A stretch of 64,000 nt of DNA from Nocardioides panacis (GTDB lineage: Bacteria; Actinomycetota; Actinomycetes; Propionibacteriales; Nocardioidaceae), in assembly GCF_019039255.1 (NCBI RefSeq), contig NZ_CP077062.1, positions 1,116,001-1,180,000 on the forward strand, given 5' to 3'. The notes below the pieces were generated by a model. It saw only the letters and a program-made list of their open reading frames with translations. It was not told where the DNA came from and searched no databases. Below, one piece after another: positions 37,375-44,734 of the stretch (the first letter of the stretch is position 1; every line of letters begins with the position of its first letter). Made by a program: the position numbers and the translations under genes.

Positions 37375-38517
37375 TCAGGCGAGCGGGTCGACCTCGTCGT
37401 GGTCGCCGATCCCGGCGGCCAGCGTCGAGAGGTGCAGCTGGCCGTCGCCGAACAGGTGGTCCAACGCGGTGAGGTGGCTGGTGTAGCTGCCCACGCTGTA
37501 CTCCGCCGTCATCGCGATCCCGCCGTGCAGCTGGATCGCCTCCTGGCCGACGTGCCGCGAGGCCCGGCTGACCTGCAGCCCGGCCCGGGCGGCCGCCTCG
37601 GCGACCTCCGCGTCGGTGCCGGACGCGAGCACCATCGTCGCCCAGGTCGCGACGCTGGTCGCGAGCTCGAGGGAGACGTACATGTCGGCGGCCCGGAACG
37701 TCAGGGCCTGGAAGGTCTTGAGCGGCACGCCGAACTGCTTGCGGGAGGAGAGGTACTCCGACGTCGCGGACAGGGCGTACTGCATCGCGCCGATCGCCTC
37801 GTTGCAGGCCGCGATGCGGGCGGCGTCGAGCGCGCGCGCGATCTGCGCGGACGCGTCGGTGGCCGAGCCCAGGGGAGTGGCGGGGGTGCCGTCCAGGGTG
37901 ACCCGCGCGGCCCGGCCGCCGTCGAAGGTCGGGTAGCCGGACCGGGTCAGCCCGGGAGCGTCCCCGGCGACCAGGAACAGCGCGGTGCCGCCGTCCCCGA
38001 GGCGGGCGCTGACCACCAGCTGGTCGGCACGGGCACCGAAGGGCACCGGCTCCTTGACGCCGGTGAGCGTCCACCCGTCGCCGTCGCCGGACGCGGTCAC
38101 GTCCTGCGCCGTGCTGACCCAGCGGGTGCCGGGCTCGGCGTGCGCGAAGGCCAGCACGGTCTCGCCCGAGCCGACGGCCTCCAGCAGCGAGGACTTCTGC
38201 TCCTCGGTGCCAGCCAGCGCCACCACGCCGCCGGCGAGCACGACCGACGTCAGGAACGGCTCGGGCGCGAGGACCCGGCCGATCTCCTGCGCGACGATGC
38301 CGACCTCGACCGGGCCGGCGCCCATGCCGCCGTACGCCTCGTCGAAGGGGAGGCCGAGCACGCCCATCTCGGCCAGCCGGCTCCAGAGCAGCTCGTCGTA
38401 GCCGGGGTCCTCGGCGACCGTGCGGCGCCGGTTCTCGAAGTCGGAGTACGACTTGCCGACGAGCCCGCGGACGGCCTCGCGCAGCGCCTGCTGCTCCTCA
38501 TCATAGGTGAAGTCCAT
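37375..38517 (-). CDS. Acyl-CoA dehydrogenase, subunit-type partner
   Basis: A 380-residue acyl-CoA dehydrogenase. Seen: FTYDEEQQALREAVRGLVG, LGLPFDEAYGGMGAGPVEVGIVAQEIGRVLAPEPF, of which LGLPFDEAYGGMG is diagnostic, then SSRKQFGVPLKTFQAL and QLHGGIAMTAEYSVG. The flavin-binding middle region is less conserved than in its neighbour and the canonical S-E-P-x-A-G-S-D is replaced by AHAEPGTRW. Paired, diverged dehydrogenases encoded side by side form alpha2beta2 complexes in steroid and branched acyl-CoA oxidation, and this pair has that look. It follows the 392-residue partner by 12 bp on the same strand. Confidence 0.86.
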   Translation of the reverse strand: MDFTYDEEQQALREAVRGLVGKSYSDFENRRRTVAEDPGYDELLWSRLAEMGVLGLPFDEAYGGMGAGPVEVGIVAQEIGRVLAPEPFLTSVVLAGGVVALAGTEEQKSSLLEAVGSGETVLAFAHAEPGTRWVSTAQDVTASGDGDGWTLTGVKEPVPFGARADQLVVSARLGDGGTALFLVAGDAPGLTRSGYPTFDGGRAARVTLDGTPATPLGSATDASAQIARALDAARIAACNEAIGAMQYALSATSEYLSSRKQFGVPLKTFQALTFRAADMYVSLELATSVATWATMVLASGTDAEVAEAAARAGLQVSRASRHVGQEAIQLHGGIAMTAEYSVGSYTSHLTALDHLFGDGQLHLSTLAAGIGDHDEVDPLA

Positions 38518-38529
38518 GCCAGTCGCCTC

Positions 38530-39708
38530 TCAGAGTCCCAGGATCGTCTTCGCGATGATCTGCCGCTGGATCTCGTTGGACCCTCCGTAGATCGACGCCT
38601 TGCGCAGGTTCAGGTAGACCGGGGTCGCGTGGCGCGCCCAGCCGGCCAGGTCCGAGTCCGCGTCGCCCGCGCCGGAGGCCAGCGACGCCGGACCGGCCAG
38701 GTCGACGACCAGCTCGCTGACCGCCTGCTGCAGCTCGGTGCCCTTGAGCTTGAGCACCGAGGAGGCGGGGTGCGGCTTGCCGTCCGCGGAGTGCGCGACG
38801 ACGCGGAGCGCGGTCAGCTCGAGGGCGAGCAGCTCGTTCTCCAGCTCGGCGATCCGGGCCACGGTGAGCGGGTCGTCGAGCAGGGTGAGGCCGCCGGCGA
38901 CGCTCACCGAGCGGGCGTAGTCCTTGGCCTGGGCCAGCACCCGCTTGGTGGAGCCCACCGGCGCGACGCCGACCCGCTCGTTGCCGAGCAGGAACTTCGC
39001 GTAGTCCCAGCCCTTGTTGAGCTCGCCGACCAGGTTCTCGGCCGGCACCCGGACGTCCTCGAACCACACCTCGTTGACCTCGTGGCCGCCGTCGATGAGC
39101 TCGATCGGGCGGACCGTGACGCCGGGGGTGGTCATGTCGATGAGCAGGAAGGAGATGCCGGCCTGCTTCTTGGCCTCGGGGTCGGTGCGGACCAGGTTGA
39201 AGATCCAGTCGCCGTACTGACCGAGCGTGGTCCAGGTCTTCTGCCCGTTGACGACGAACTCGTCCCCCTCGCGCACCGCCGTGGTGCGCAGCGAGGCGAG
39301 GTCGGAGCCGGCGTCGGGCTCGGAGAAGCCCTGGCTCCACCAGATGTCGAGGTTCGCGGTCCTGGGCAGGAAGCGCTCCTTCTGCTCCTGCGAGCCGAAC
39401 GCGGCGATCACCGGGCCGACCATCGAGGCGTTGAACGCCAGCGGGGTCGGGACGCAGGCGCGCTGCATCTCCTCGTGCCAGATGTGCCGGCGCAGCGCGG
39501 ACCAGCCGCGGCCGCCCCACTCCTCGGGCCAGTGCGGGACCGCGAGGCCGGCGGCGTTCAGCACCCGCTGGGACGCGACGACCTGGTCCTTGGTGAGCTC
39601 ACGACGCTCCGCGACGGCGTCCCGGATCTCCTGGGGCACCTGGGTGGTGAAGAAGGTCCGCATCTCCTGGCGGAATGCGGCGTCCTCGGCGGACAGCTCG
39701 AGCTGCAT
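38530..39708 (-). CDS. Acyl-CoA dehydrogenase, catalytic-type partner
   Basis: A 392-residue FAD-dependent acyl-CoA dehydrogenase, oxidising an acyl-CoA to the enoyl-CoA with electrons passed to ETF. Seen: VPHWPEEWGGRGWSALRRHIW, reduced here to WPEEWGGRGWS, the FAD/substrate motif GFSEPDAGSDLA, NGQKTWTTLGQYGDW, GNERVGVA and the C-terminal IYGGSNEIQRQIIAKTILGL. This subtype usually acts on branched, cyclic or sterol side-chain acyl-CoAs. ATG 39708 begins the two-gene unit. Upstream lies an array of 32-bp repeats. Confidence 0.9.
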   Translation of the reverse strand: MQLELSAEDAAFRQEMRTFFTTQVPQEIRDAVAERRELTKDQVVASQRVLNAAGLAVPHWPEEWGGRGWSALRRHIWHEEMQRACVPTPLAFNASMVGPVIAAFGSQEQKERFLPRTANLDIWWSQGFSEPDAGSDLASLRTTAVREGDEFVVNGQKTWTTLGQYGDWIFNLVRTDPEAKKQAGISFLLIDMTTPGVTVRPIELIDGGHEVNEVWFEDVRVPAENLVGELNKGWDYAKFLLGNERVGVAPVGSTKRVLAQAKDYARSVSVAGGLTLLDDPLTVARIAELENELLALELTALRVVAHSADGKPHPASSVLKLKGTELQQAVSELVVDLAGPASLASGAGDADSDLAGWARHATPVYLNLRKASIYGGSNEIQRQIIAKTILGL

Positions 39709-39799
39709 CGACGTACCTCCGGTGGGTGGGTGCTCTCATCATGGCAAACGCCACGAAGAAGTGACCCACCGGTAGTACCCGTCGGTAGCCAGACCCGCC

Positions 39800-39916
39800 G
39801 ACCCGGCGCGTCTGGCGGCGAACGGGCCGCCGACCCGGCGCGTCTGGCGGCGAGCGGCCCGTCGACCCGGCGGGTCTGGCGGCGAACGGGCCGCCGACCC
39901 GGCGCGTCTGGCGGCG
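39800..39916. repeat. 32-bp tandem repeat array (type A)
   Basis: Four units of 32 bp starting GACCCGGCGCGTCTGGCGGC (39800, 39832, 39864, and a shortened 39896), with few differences. It fills most of the gap between the acyl-CoA dehydrogenase start and the glycerophosphodiesterase stop and ends nine bases before that stop. A related two-unit array with the same 32-bp period is at 62439-62502. Confidence 0.88.
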
Positions 39917-39924
39917 CGGAGCGG

Positions 39925-40749
39925 TCAGGCGGCGTTCGGCACCGGGACGCGCAGCAGCCCGCGCAGCACGTCGGGGCGGTTGGTGATCACGCCGTCCACG
40001 CCGAGGGCCGCGGCGCGGAGCATGTCCGTGGCCCGGTCGACGGTCCACACCTGGCAGGCGAGGCCGGCGTCGTGCACCGCGTCGACGAACGACGCACGCA
40101 CGGAACGGTGCCGCGGGTTGACCTGGTCGGCCCAGGTCGCGAGCTCGGGAAGGCGGCGGCGCGGCGGGGAGCCGAGCAGGCCGACGGGTACGTCGGGAGC
40201 GCGCTCCTTGAGCCGCCGCATGCTGTCGTGGTCGAACGACTGGACGACCAGCCGCTGCTCCCACAGGGCGTCGGCGAGGTAACCCGGGGCGGACCGCAGC
40301 TCGGCGTGCAGGTCGGCCTCGATGCCGGGTGCGGAGGACGGCGACTTGACCTCGAGGAGCAGCCCGGTGCCTGTCGCGTGCAGCAGGTCGAGCACCTCGC
40401 GGAGCAGCGGCGCCCGCTCGCCGGCGTAGGCCCGGTCGTGCCAGGAGCCGGCGTCCAGGGTCGCCACCTCGTCGTACGTGAGGTCCGCGACGCGCCACGG
40501 TCCCCGCCCGGGGAGCCGGGTCTCGGCGTCGGTGGTGCGGGTCAGGGTGGCGTCGTGCAGCACGACGAGCGCGCCGTCGCGGGTGCGCTGCACGTCGATC
40601 TCGACGGCGCTCGCGCCGAGGACGATCGCGCGACGGAACGCGGCCAGGGTGTTCTCGGGGGCCTGGACGCTCGCGCCGCGGTGCGCCACGACGGCGGGCT
40701 GGCTGGGCTGGCGGAGACGGTCGGCGGGTCGGTGTCCGAGGAGGGTCAC
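39925..40749 (-). CDS. Glycerophosphodiester phosphodiesterase
   Basis: A 274-residue TIM-barrel phosphodiesterase that releases glycerol 3-phosphate from glycerophosphodiesters. Seen: VVAHRGASVQAPENTLAAF (catalytic HRG and PENT), VEIDVQRTRDGALVVLHDATL (E-x-D metal site and HD), LLLEVKSP, QSFDHDSMRRL, CQVWTVD and GVDGVITNRPD. No signal peptide, so it is cytosolic, acting on phospholipid breakdown products. Start is at 40749. It is flanked on both sides by tandem repeat arrays. Confidence 0.92.
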   Translation of the reverse strand: MTLLGHRPADRLRQPSQPAVVAHRGASVQAPENTLAAFRRAIVLGASAVEIDVQRTRDGALVVLHDATLTRTTDAETRLPGRGPWRVADLTYDEVATLDAGSWHDRAYAGERAPLLREVLDLLHATGTGLLLEVKSPSSAPGIEADLHAELRSAPGYLADALWEQRLVVQSFDHDSMRRLKERAPDVPVGLLGSPPRRRLPELATWADQVNPRHRSVRASFVDAVHDAGLACQVWTVDRATDMLRAAALGVDGVITNRPDVLRGLLRVPVPNAA

Positions 40750-40855
40750 GCGTCGAGCGTGGCGGGGGCGGGTGTCGGGCGGGCGACGTGCAGGTGACGG
40801 CAGCGCGATGCTTCGGCGACGGCCCGTCCGACCCGGGTCTCAGGTCGGCCGACCC

Positions 40856-40943
40856 GGGCCTCGTGGTGGGTCGAGTCGGGTCTCGTGGTGGGTCGAGTCG
40901 GGTCTCGTGGTGGGTCGAGTCGGGTCTCGTGGTGGGTTCGGCC
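40856..40943. repeat. 22-bp tandem repeat array (type B)
   Basis: Four copies of a 22-bp unit (GGGTCTCGTGGTGGGTCGAG plus TC) at 40856, 40878, 40900 and 40922; the first and last differ slightly. It occupies the divergent gap between the glycerophosphodiesterase and the excalibur gene, about 80 bp before the latter's start, so it may lie in a promoter. Confidence 0.88.
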
Positions 40944-41023
40944 GGTCCGGGGATTCGCCTGACGCGAGCGGCTGCGTGACGGAGGATCTGGGGTGCCACT
41001 TCAACCACACGGGGGGACCCCTG

Positions 41024-41290
41024 ATGAAGAACACCATGAAGGCGACGCTCGTCGCGCTCGCCAGCGCCACCATCGTCCTGAGCGGCACGACCGGTGCGCA
41101 CGCGCAGGCCCGGGTCTTCGCGAACTGCGACGCCATGCACAAGGTCTACTCGCACGGCGTCGGCAAGAGCGGGGCTCACGACAAGACCAGCAGCACGCCG
41201 GTCACGAACTTCAAGCGCAACAACGCGCTCTACCGGGCGAACAAGAAGAGCGACCGGGACGGTGACGGCATCTCCTGCGAGGCGAGGTAA
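41024..41290 (+). CDS. Secreted excalibur calcium-binding domain protein
   Basis: An 88-residue exported protein: signal peptide MKNTMKATLVALASATIVLS cleaved near AHAQA (about 24-28), then one excalibur domain, with FANCDAMHKVYSHGVGKSG, RNNALYRANKKSDRDGDGISCE. The DRDGDGISCE segment is the EF-hand-like calcium loop with its paired cysteine. Such proteins are secreted in actinobacteria and firmicutes; their role is unclear. A GGGGGGACC ribosome site precedes ATG 41024. Confidence 0.88.
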   Translation: MKNTMKATLVALASATIVLSGTTGAHAQARVFANCDAMHKVYSHGVGKSGAHDKTSSTPVTNFKRNNALYRANKKSDRDGDGISCEAR

Positions 41291-41342
41291 CCGCACGAGG
41301 AGCATCCTCGTGACCTGACGCCCGGCGCGACCTTCACCAAAG

Positions 41343-41507
41343 CCCGGGTCGACGTGCACCGAGCCCCGGGTCGACGTGCACTGAGCCCCGGGTCGACGTG
41401 CACCGAGCCCCGGGTCGACGTGCACCAAGCCCCGGGTCGACGGGAACTACGGCCCGGGTCGACGTGCACTACGGCCCGGGTCGGCCTCTACTCCGGCCCG
41501 GGTCGGG
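41343..41507. repeat. 22-bp tandem repeat array (type C) running into the SGNH hydrolase gene
   Basis: Seven units plus part of an eighth, each 22 bp and starting CCCGGGTCGACGTGCAC (41343, 41365, 41387, 41409, 41431, 41453, 41475, 41497). The first four are nearly identical and the rest drift progressively towards the SGNH hydrolase. The last units supply that gene's stop codon and final residues. Confidence 0.9.
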
Positions 41508-42285
41508 GGCTTGTGGGGGCCGGGCCGTCGGGGGTGAGGGGGAGCAGGTCGGGGCGCTTGCAGACGCCGGCGGTCGCGAACTCGTGCCCGCGCAGCCGTC
41601 CCCAGACCCAGGGGGCCATGTGCGTGACGATCCAGCGGGCCTCGCGGGCGGTCACCCGGATCGCGCCGGTGGTCACCGTGGCCTCCGGCTCGGTGCGCCA
41701 GTCCTCGTGCTCGACGCCGTAGGCCTCGGCCAGCGCGGCGGCGATCCGCCGGTGCCCCTCGCTGTTCACGTGCAGCCGGTCGTCGTCCCACAGCGCGGGG
41801 TGGCCGGCGACCGGGACCGGGGCGAAGTCCACGATCGTCGAGCCGTACGTCGCGGCGGCCTCCCGGACCACGTCGTCGAAGAACAGCAGCCGGGACCGCA
41901 GGAACCGGGTCAGCGGCGCGACCCGGCGCATGTCCGGCATCGTGAACGAGAGCACCCGCACGCCGGCCTCGTTGAGCCGCCGGTGCGTGGTGAGCAGGTT
42001 GTCGCGCAGGCCGGCGCCGTCGAAGCGCGGGCGCAGCAGGTCATTGACGCCGGCCACCACCAGCGCCACGTCGGGACGCATCGCGAGCGCAGGCTCGAGC
42101 TGGGTCTCGCGGACCTCCTGGGTGGTCTGGCCGCGCACCGCGAGGTTGGCGTAGGTCAGGTCCGGGTGCAGCCGCGCGAGGATCCGCGCGAACCGGTCGG
42201 CCCAGCCGACGTACGTGCCGTCGGGCCCGTGGTCCATCAGGCCCTCGACGGTGCTGTCTCCCAGGGCCACGAGTCGCAACGTCAT
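41488..42285 (-). CDS. SGNH/GDSL-type esterase or lipase
   Basis: A 265-residue SGNH hydrolase. Block I LVALGDSTVEGL carries the nucleophile serine; block II is in VRGQTTQEV (G); block III VAGVNDLLRP (N); and block V DDRLHVNSEGHRRIA has the catalytic D and H. No signal peptide is seen, so it is probably intracellular; the ester substrate is unknown. ATG 42285 starts just before block I; an upstream in-frame start adds fourteen residues. The C-terminus, rich in proline, is coded by the edge of the 22-bp repeat array, so the original end may have been altered. Confidence 0.87.
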   Translation of the reverse strand: MTLRLVALGDSTVEGLMDHGPDGTYVGWADRFARILARLHPDLTYANLAVRGQTTQEVRETQLEPALAMRPDVALVVAGVNDLLRPRFDGAGLRDNLLTTHRRLNEAGVRVLSFTMPDMRRVAPLTRFLRSRLLFFDDVVREAAATYGSTIVDFAPVPVAGHPALWDDDRLHVNSEGHRRIAAALAEAYGVEHEDWRTEPEATVTTGAIRVTAREARWIVTHMAPWVWGRLRGHEFATAGVCKRPDLLPLTPDGPAPTSPRPGPE

Positions 42286-42313
42286 GCCGCCCATCCAACC
42301 GGTACGACGGTGC

Positions 42314-43333
42314 TCAGCTCGACTCACCCCAGGCTGCGGCGATCTCGCGGTAGCTGGCGATCCGGCGCGCGCGGTCCAGCGACGGGGTGACCACGACGAT
42401 CTCGTCGACCTGGGCCTGCTCCCGGAGTTCCTGCAGCCGCTCGACGACCTGCTTGGCCGGACCGGTCGCCATCCGCGGGTCGCGGTCGCGCCGGCGGCCG
42501 CGGAACTCCGAGGACCGGGCGAACGCGACGACCTCCTCGGGGCGCAGCGGCTCGCGCTTGTTGCGGGCGAGGTTCTGCATGGTCAGCGCCCAGGCGGCCT
42601 CGAACTCCAGGACGGCGTCGTCGTCCTCGCTGCCGAAGGCGAGCACCGACATCGCGGAGTAGGGCCGGTCGCCCTCGCGGACCGGACGGAACTCCCGGCG
42701 GTACTCCCGCAGCACGTCGACGGCCAGGTCCGGGCTCTGGTGGTGCGCGAACACCGCGCTGAGCCCGTTCACCGCGGCGAACGACGGGCCGTAAGCGCTG
42801 GAGCCGAGCAGGAAGATCTCCGGCCGCTCGTCGACGACCGGTGCGGCGACCAGCGGGGCGTAGGGGTGGCCCTCCGGGAAGCCGTCGCCGAGGAACGCGA
42901 GCAGCTCGGCGACCTGGCCGGGGAAGTCGCGCTGCACGTCCGCCGCGACCCCGCGGCGCAGCACGTGCGCGGTCAGCGGGTCGGTGCCGGGCGCGCGGCC
43001 CAGGGCGAGGTCGACCCGGCCGGGGTACATCGCCAGCAGCGTCCGGAACATCTCCGCGACCTTGAACGGCGCGTGGTTCGGGAGCATGATCCCGGCGGCG
43101 CCGACCCGGATCCGCTCGGTGTGCGCGCCGATGTGCGCGGTCAGCAGCTCGGGCGCGCTGCAGGCGAGGCTGTGCATGTTGTGGTGCTCGGAGACCCAGT
43201 AGCGGCGGTAGCCCGCGTCCTCGGCGGCCCGCGCGACGTCGACTGCTCCGGCCATCGCGGCGGAAGCCGGCTCGCCGTGCTCGATGCCGACGAAGTCCAG
43301 CACGGACAGGGGGAGCGTGGGCTGCTCGGTCAC
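42314..43333 (-). CDS. LLM-class flavin-dependent oxidoreductase (alkanal-monooxygenase-like)
   Basis: A 339-residue luciferase-like flavoprotein of the MsnO8/YhbW type. Seen: PLSVLDFVGI at the N-terminus, YRRYWVSEHHNM, RIRVGAAGIMLPNHAP, RVDLALGRAPGTDP and the late ATGPAKQVVERLQEL, all typical. GTG 43333 follows GAGGTG and gives the normal family start (TEQPTLPLSVLD); the longer frame upstream adds a proline-rich leader with no ribosome site. It shares little with the other LLM protein at 19038. Substrate unknown. Confidence 0.87.
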   Translation of the reverse strand: MTEQPTLPLSVLDFVGIEHGEPASAAMAGAVDVARAAEDAGYRRYWVSEHHNMHSLACSAPELLTAHIGAHTERIRVGAAGIMLPNHAPFKVAEMFRTLLAMYPGRVDLALGRAPGTDPLTAHVLRRGVAADVQRDFPGQVAELLAFLGDGFPEGHPYAPLVAAPVVDERPEIFLLGSSAYGPSFAAVNGLSAVFAHHQSPDLAVDVLREYRREFRPVREGDRPYSAMSVLAFGSEDDDAVLEFEAAWALTMQNLARNKREPLRPEEVVAFARSSEFRGRRRDRDPRMATGPAKQVVERLQELREQAQVDEIVVVTPSLDRARRIASYREIAAAWGESS

Positions 43334-43379
43334 GGGGGCACCTCGTTCAGGTCGACGGTCGGGCGGTGGCGCCACGAAA

Positions 43380-43404
43380 CGGCCACCCGGCGTACGGGTG
43401 GCCG
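43380..43404 (-). terminator. Terminator hairpin of the pta-ackA operon
   Basis: Perfect 10-bp inverted repeat CGGCCACCCG with a GCGTA loop, about 120 bp after the ackA stop on the minus strand and followed by TTTCG. It lies before the next minus-strand gene (start 43333), so it separates the two units. Confidence 0.65.
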
Positions 43405-43525
43405 CTCCGTGTCGTACGTCGGTCCGTCAGCCGCCTCTCGGCGTGCGGCCGCTCGCAGCGGCAAAAGGTGAGACCCGGGGGCATGAACCGGACCGACAGA
43501 GATGAGAACCCGGCCGGGGCCGCTG

Positions 43526-44734
43526 CTATTCCCGGGCGGCGCCGGCCGCCGACACCACCTCGACCGCCTGCCGGGCGATCTCCCACTCCTCGTCCGTGGG
43601 TACGACGAGCACGGCGACGTCGCTGCCGTCGGGGGAGATCACCCGCGGCCCGGAGCCACCGGCGTTGCGCGCGGGGTCGACCGCGATGCCGAGCCGCTCC
43701 AGGCCGGCCAGCGACGCGGCGCGCACGGAGGCCGCGTTCTCCCCGACGCCGGCGGTGAACACGACGGCGTCGACGATGCCGAGCACGGCGTAGTAGGCGC
43801 CGACGTACTTGCGGATCCGGTGGCAGTAGACCTCGAACGCCAGCCGGGCCGCCGGGTCGCCGTCGGTGCGCCGTCGGTCCAGCTCGCGGAAGTCGTTGAC
43901 GCCGGCGAGCCCCTTGAGGCCGGACTCGCGGTTCAGCAGACCGTCGACCTGCTCCACGGACCAGCCGAGCTCGCGGTGCAGGTGGGCGTGCAGGGCCGGG
44001 TCGACGTCGCCGGACCGGGTGCCCATCACCAGGCCCTCCAGCGGGGTCATCCCCATCGAGGTGTCCACGGACTCGCCGGCGCGGATCGCGGCGGCCGAGG
44101 CGCCGTTGCCCAGGTGCAGCACCACGAGGTTCAGCTCGGGCAGCGGCCGGCCGAGCAGGTCGGCCGCCGCGCCGGCGACGAAGGAGTAGGAGGTCCCGTG
44201 GAAGCCGTAGCGGCGGATCCGGTGCTCCTGCACCCAGGCGTGCGGGAGCGCGTAGGTGTAGGCGTGCGGCGCCAGCGTCTGGTGGAACGCGGTGTCGAAG
44301 ACGGCGACCTGCGGCACGTCCGGGAACAGCCGCTGCGCGGTGGCCATGCCCGCCAGGTTGGCCGGGTTGTGCAGCGGGGCCAAGGGCACCAGCGACTCGA
44401 CCGCGGCGACGAGTGCGGCGTCGACCAGCGCCGGCGCGGAGAACTCCGCGCCGCCGTGCACGACGCGGTGCCCGACCGCCCGCAGGGTGACCGACGACAG
44501 CGCCGGTCCGTGGGCCTCGAACGCCTCGAGCGCGGCGCACAGCGCGGCCCCGTGGTCGTCGTAGGTGCCCTCCGTGCGGTGGTCGCCGTCGGGGCCGTGG
44601 TGGGTGAGCGTCCCGGGCCCCTCACCGATCCGCTCGACCAGCCCGGAGGCCAGCGCGGTGCCGGGGCCGGCGTCGACGAGGGAGTACTTCAACGACGACG
44701 AGCCGGCGTTGACGACCAGCACCAGGTCAGCCAC
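43526..44734 (-). CDS. ackA: Acetate kinase
   Basis: A 402-residue acetate kinase interconverting acetyl phosphate plus ADP and acetate plus ATP. Signatures: LVLVVNAGSSSLKYSLVD at the N-terminus, HRVVHGGAEFS, FDTAFHQTLAPHAYTYALP, FHGTSYSFVAG, LVVLHLGNGASAAAI, DTSMGMTPLEGLVMGTRSGD, FTAGVGENAASVRA. Length is standard. The GTG start overlaps the pta stop by eight bases, so both are translated together. With Pta it forms the acetate overflow and acetate activation pathway. Confidence 0.95.
   Translation of the reverse strand: MADLVLVVNAGSSSLKYSLVDAGPGTALASGLVERIGEGPGTLTHHGPDGDHRTEGTYDDHGAALCAALEAFEAHGPALSSVTLRAVGHRVVHGGAEFSAPALVDAALVAAVESLVPLAPLHNPANLAGMATAQRLFPDVPQVAVFDTAFHQTLAPHAYTYALPHAWVQEHRIRRYGFHGTSYSFVAGAAADLLGRPLPELNLVVLHLGNGASAAAIRAGESVDTSMGMTPLEGLVMGTRSGDVDPALHAHLHRELGWSVEQVDGLLNRESGLKGLAGVNDFRELDRRRTDGDPAARLAFEVYCHRIRKYVGAYYAVLGIVDAVVFTAGVGENAASVRAASLAGLERLGIAVDPARNAGGSGPRVISPDGSDVAVLVVPTDEEWEIARQAVEVVSAAGAARE

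Noticed and set aside
40788-41142. Short frames encoded by the 22-bp repeats (repeating GLVVGRVGS-like peptides)
   Set aside because: The peptides simply reflect repeat periodicity; no start signals or homologous domains.
39800-41507. Tandem arrays as possible CRISPR loci
   Set aside because: Units are contiguous with no unique spacers and no cas genes are nearby.
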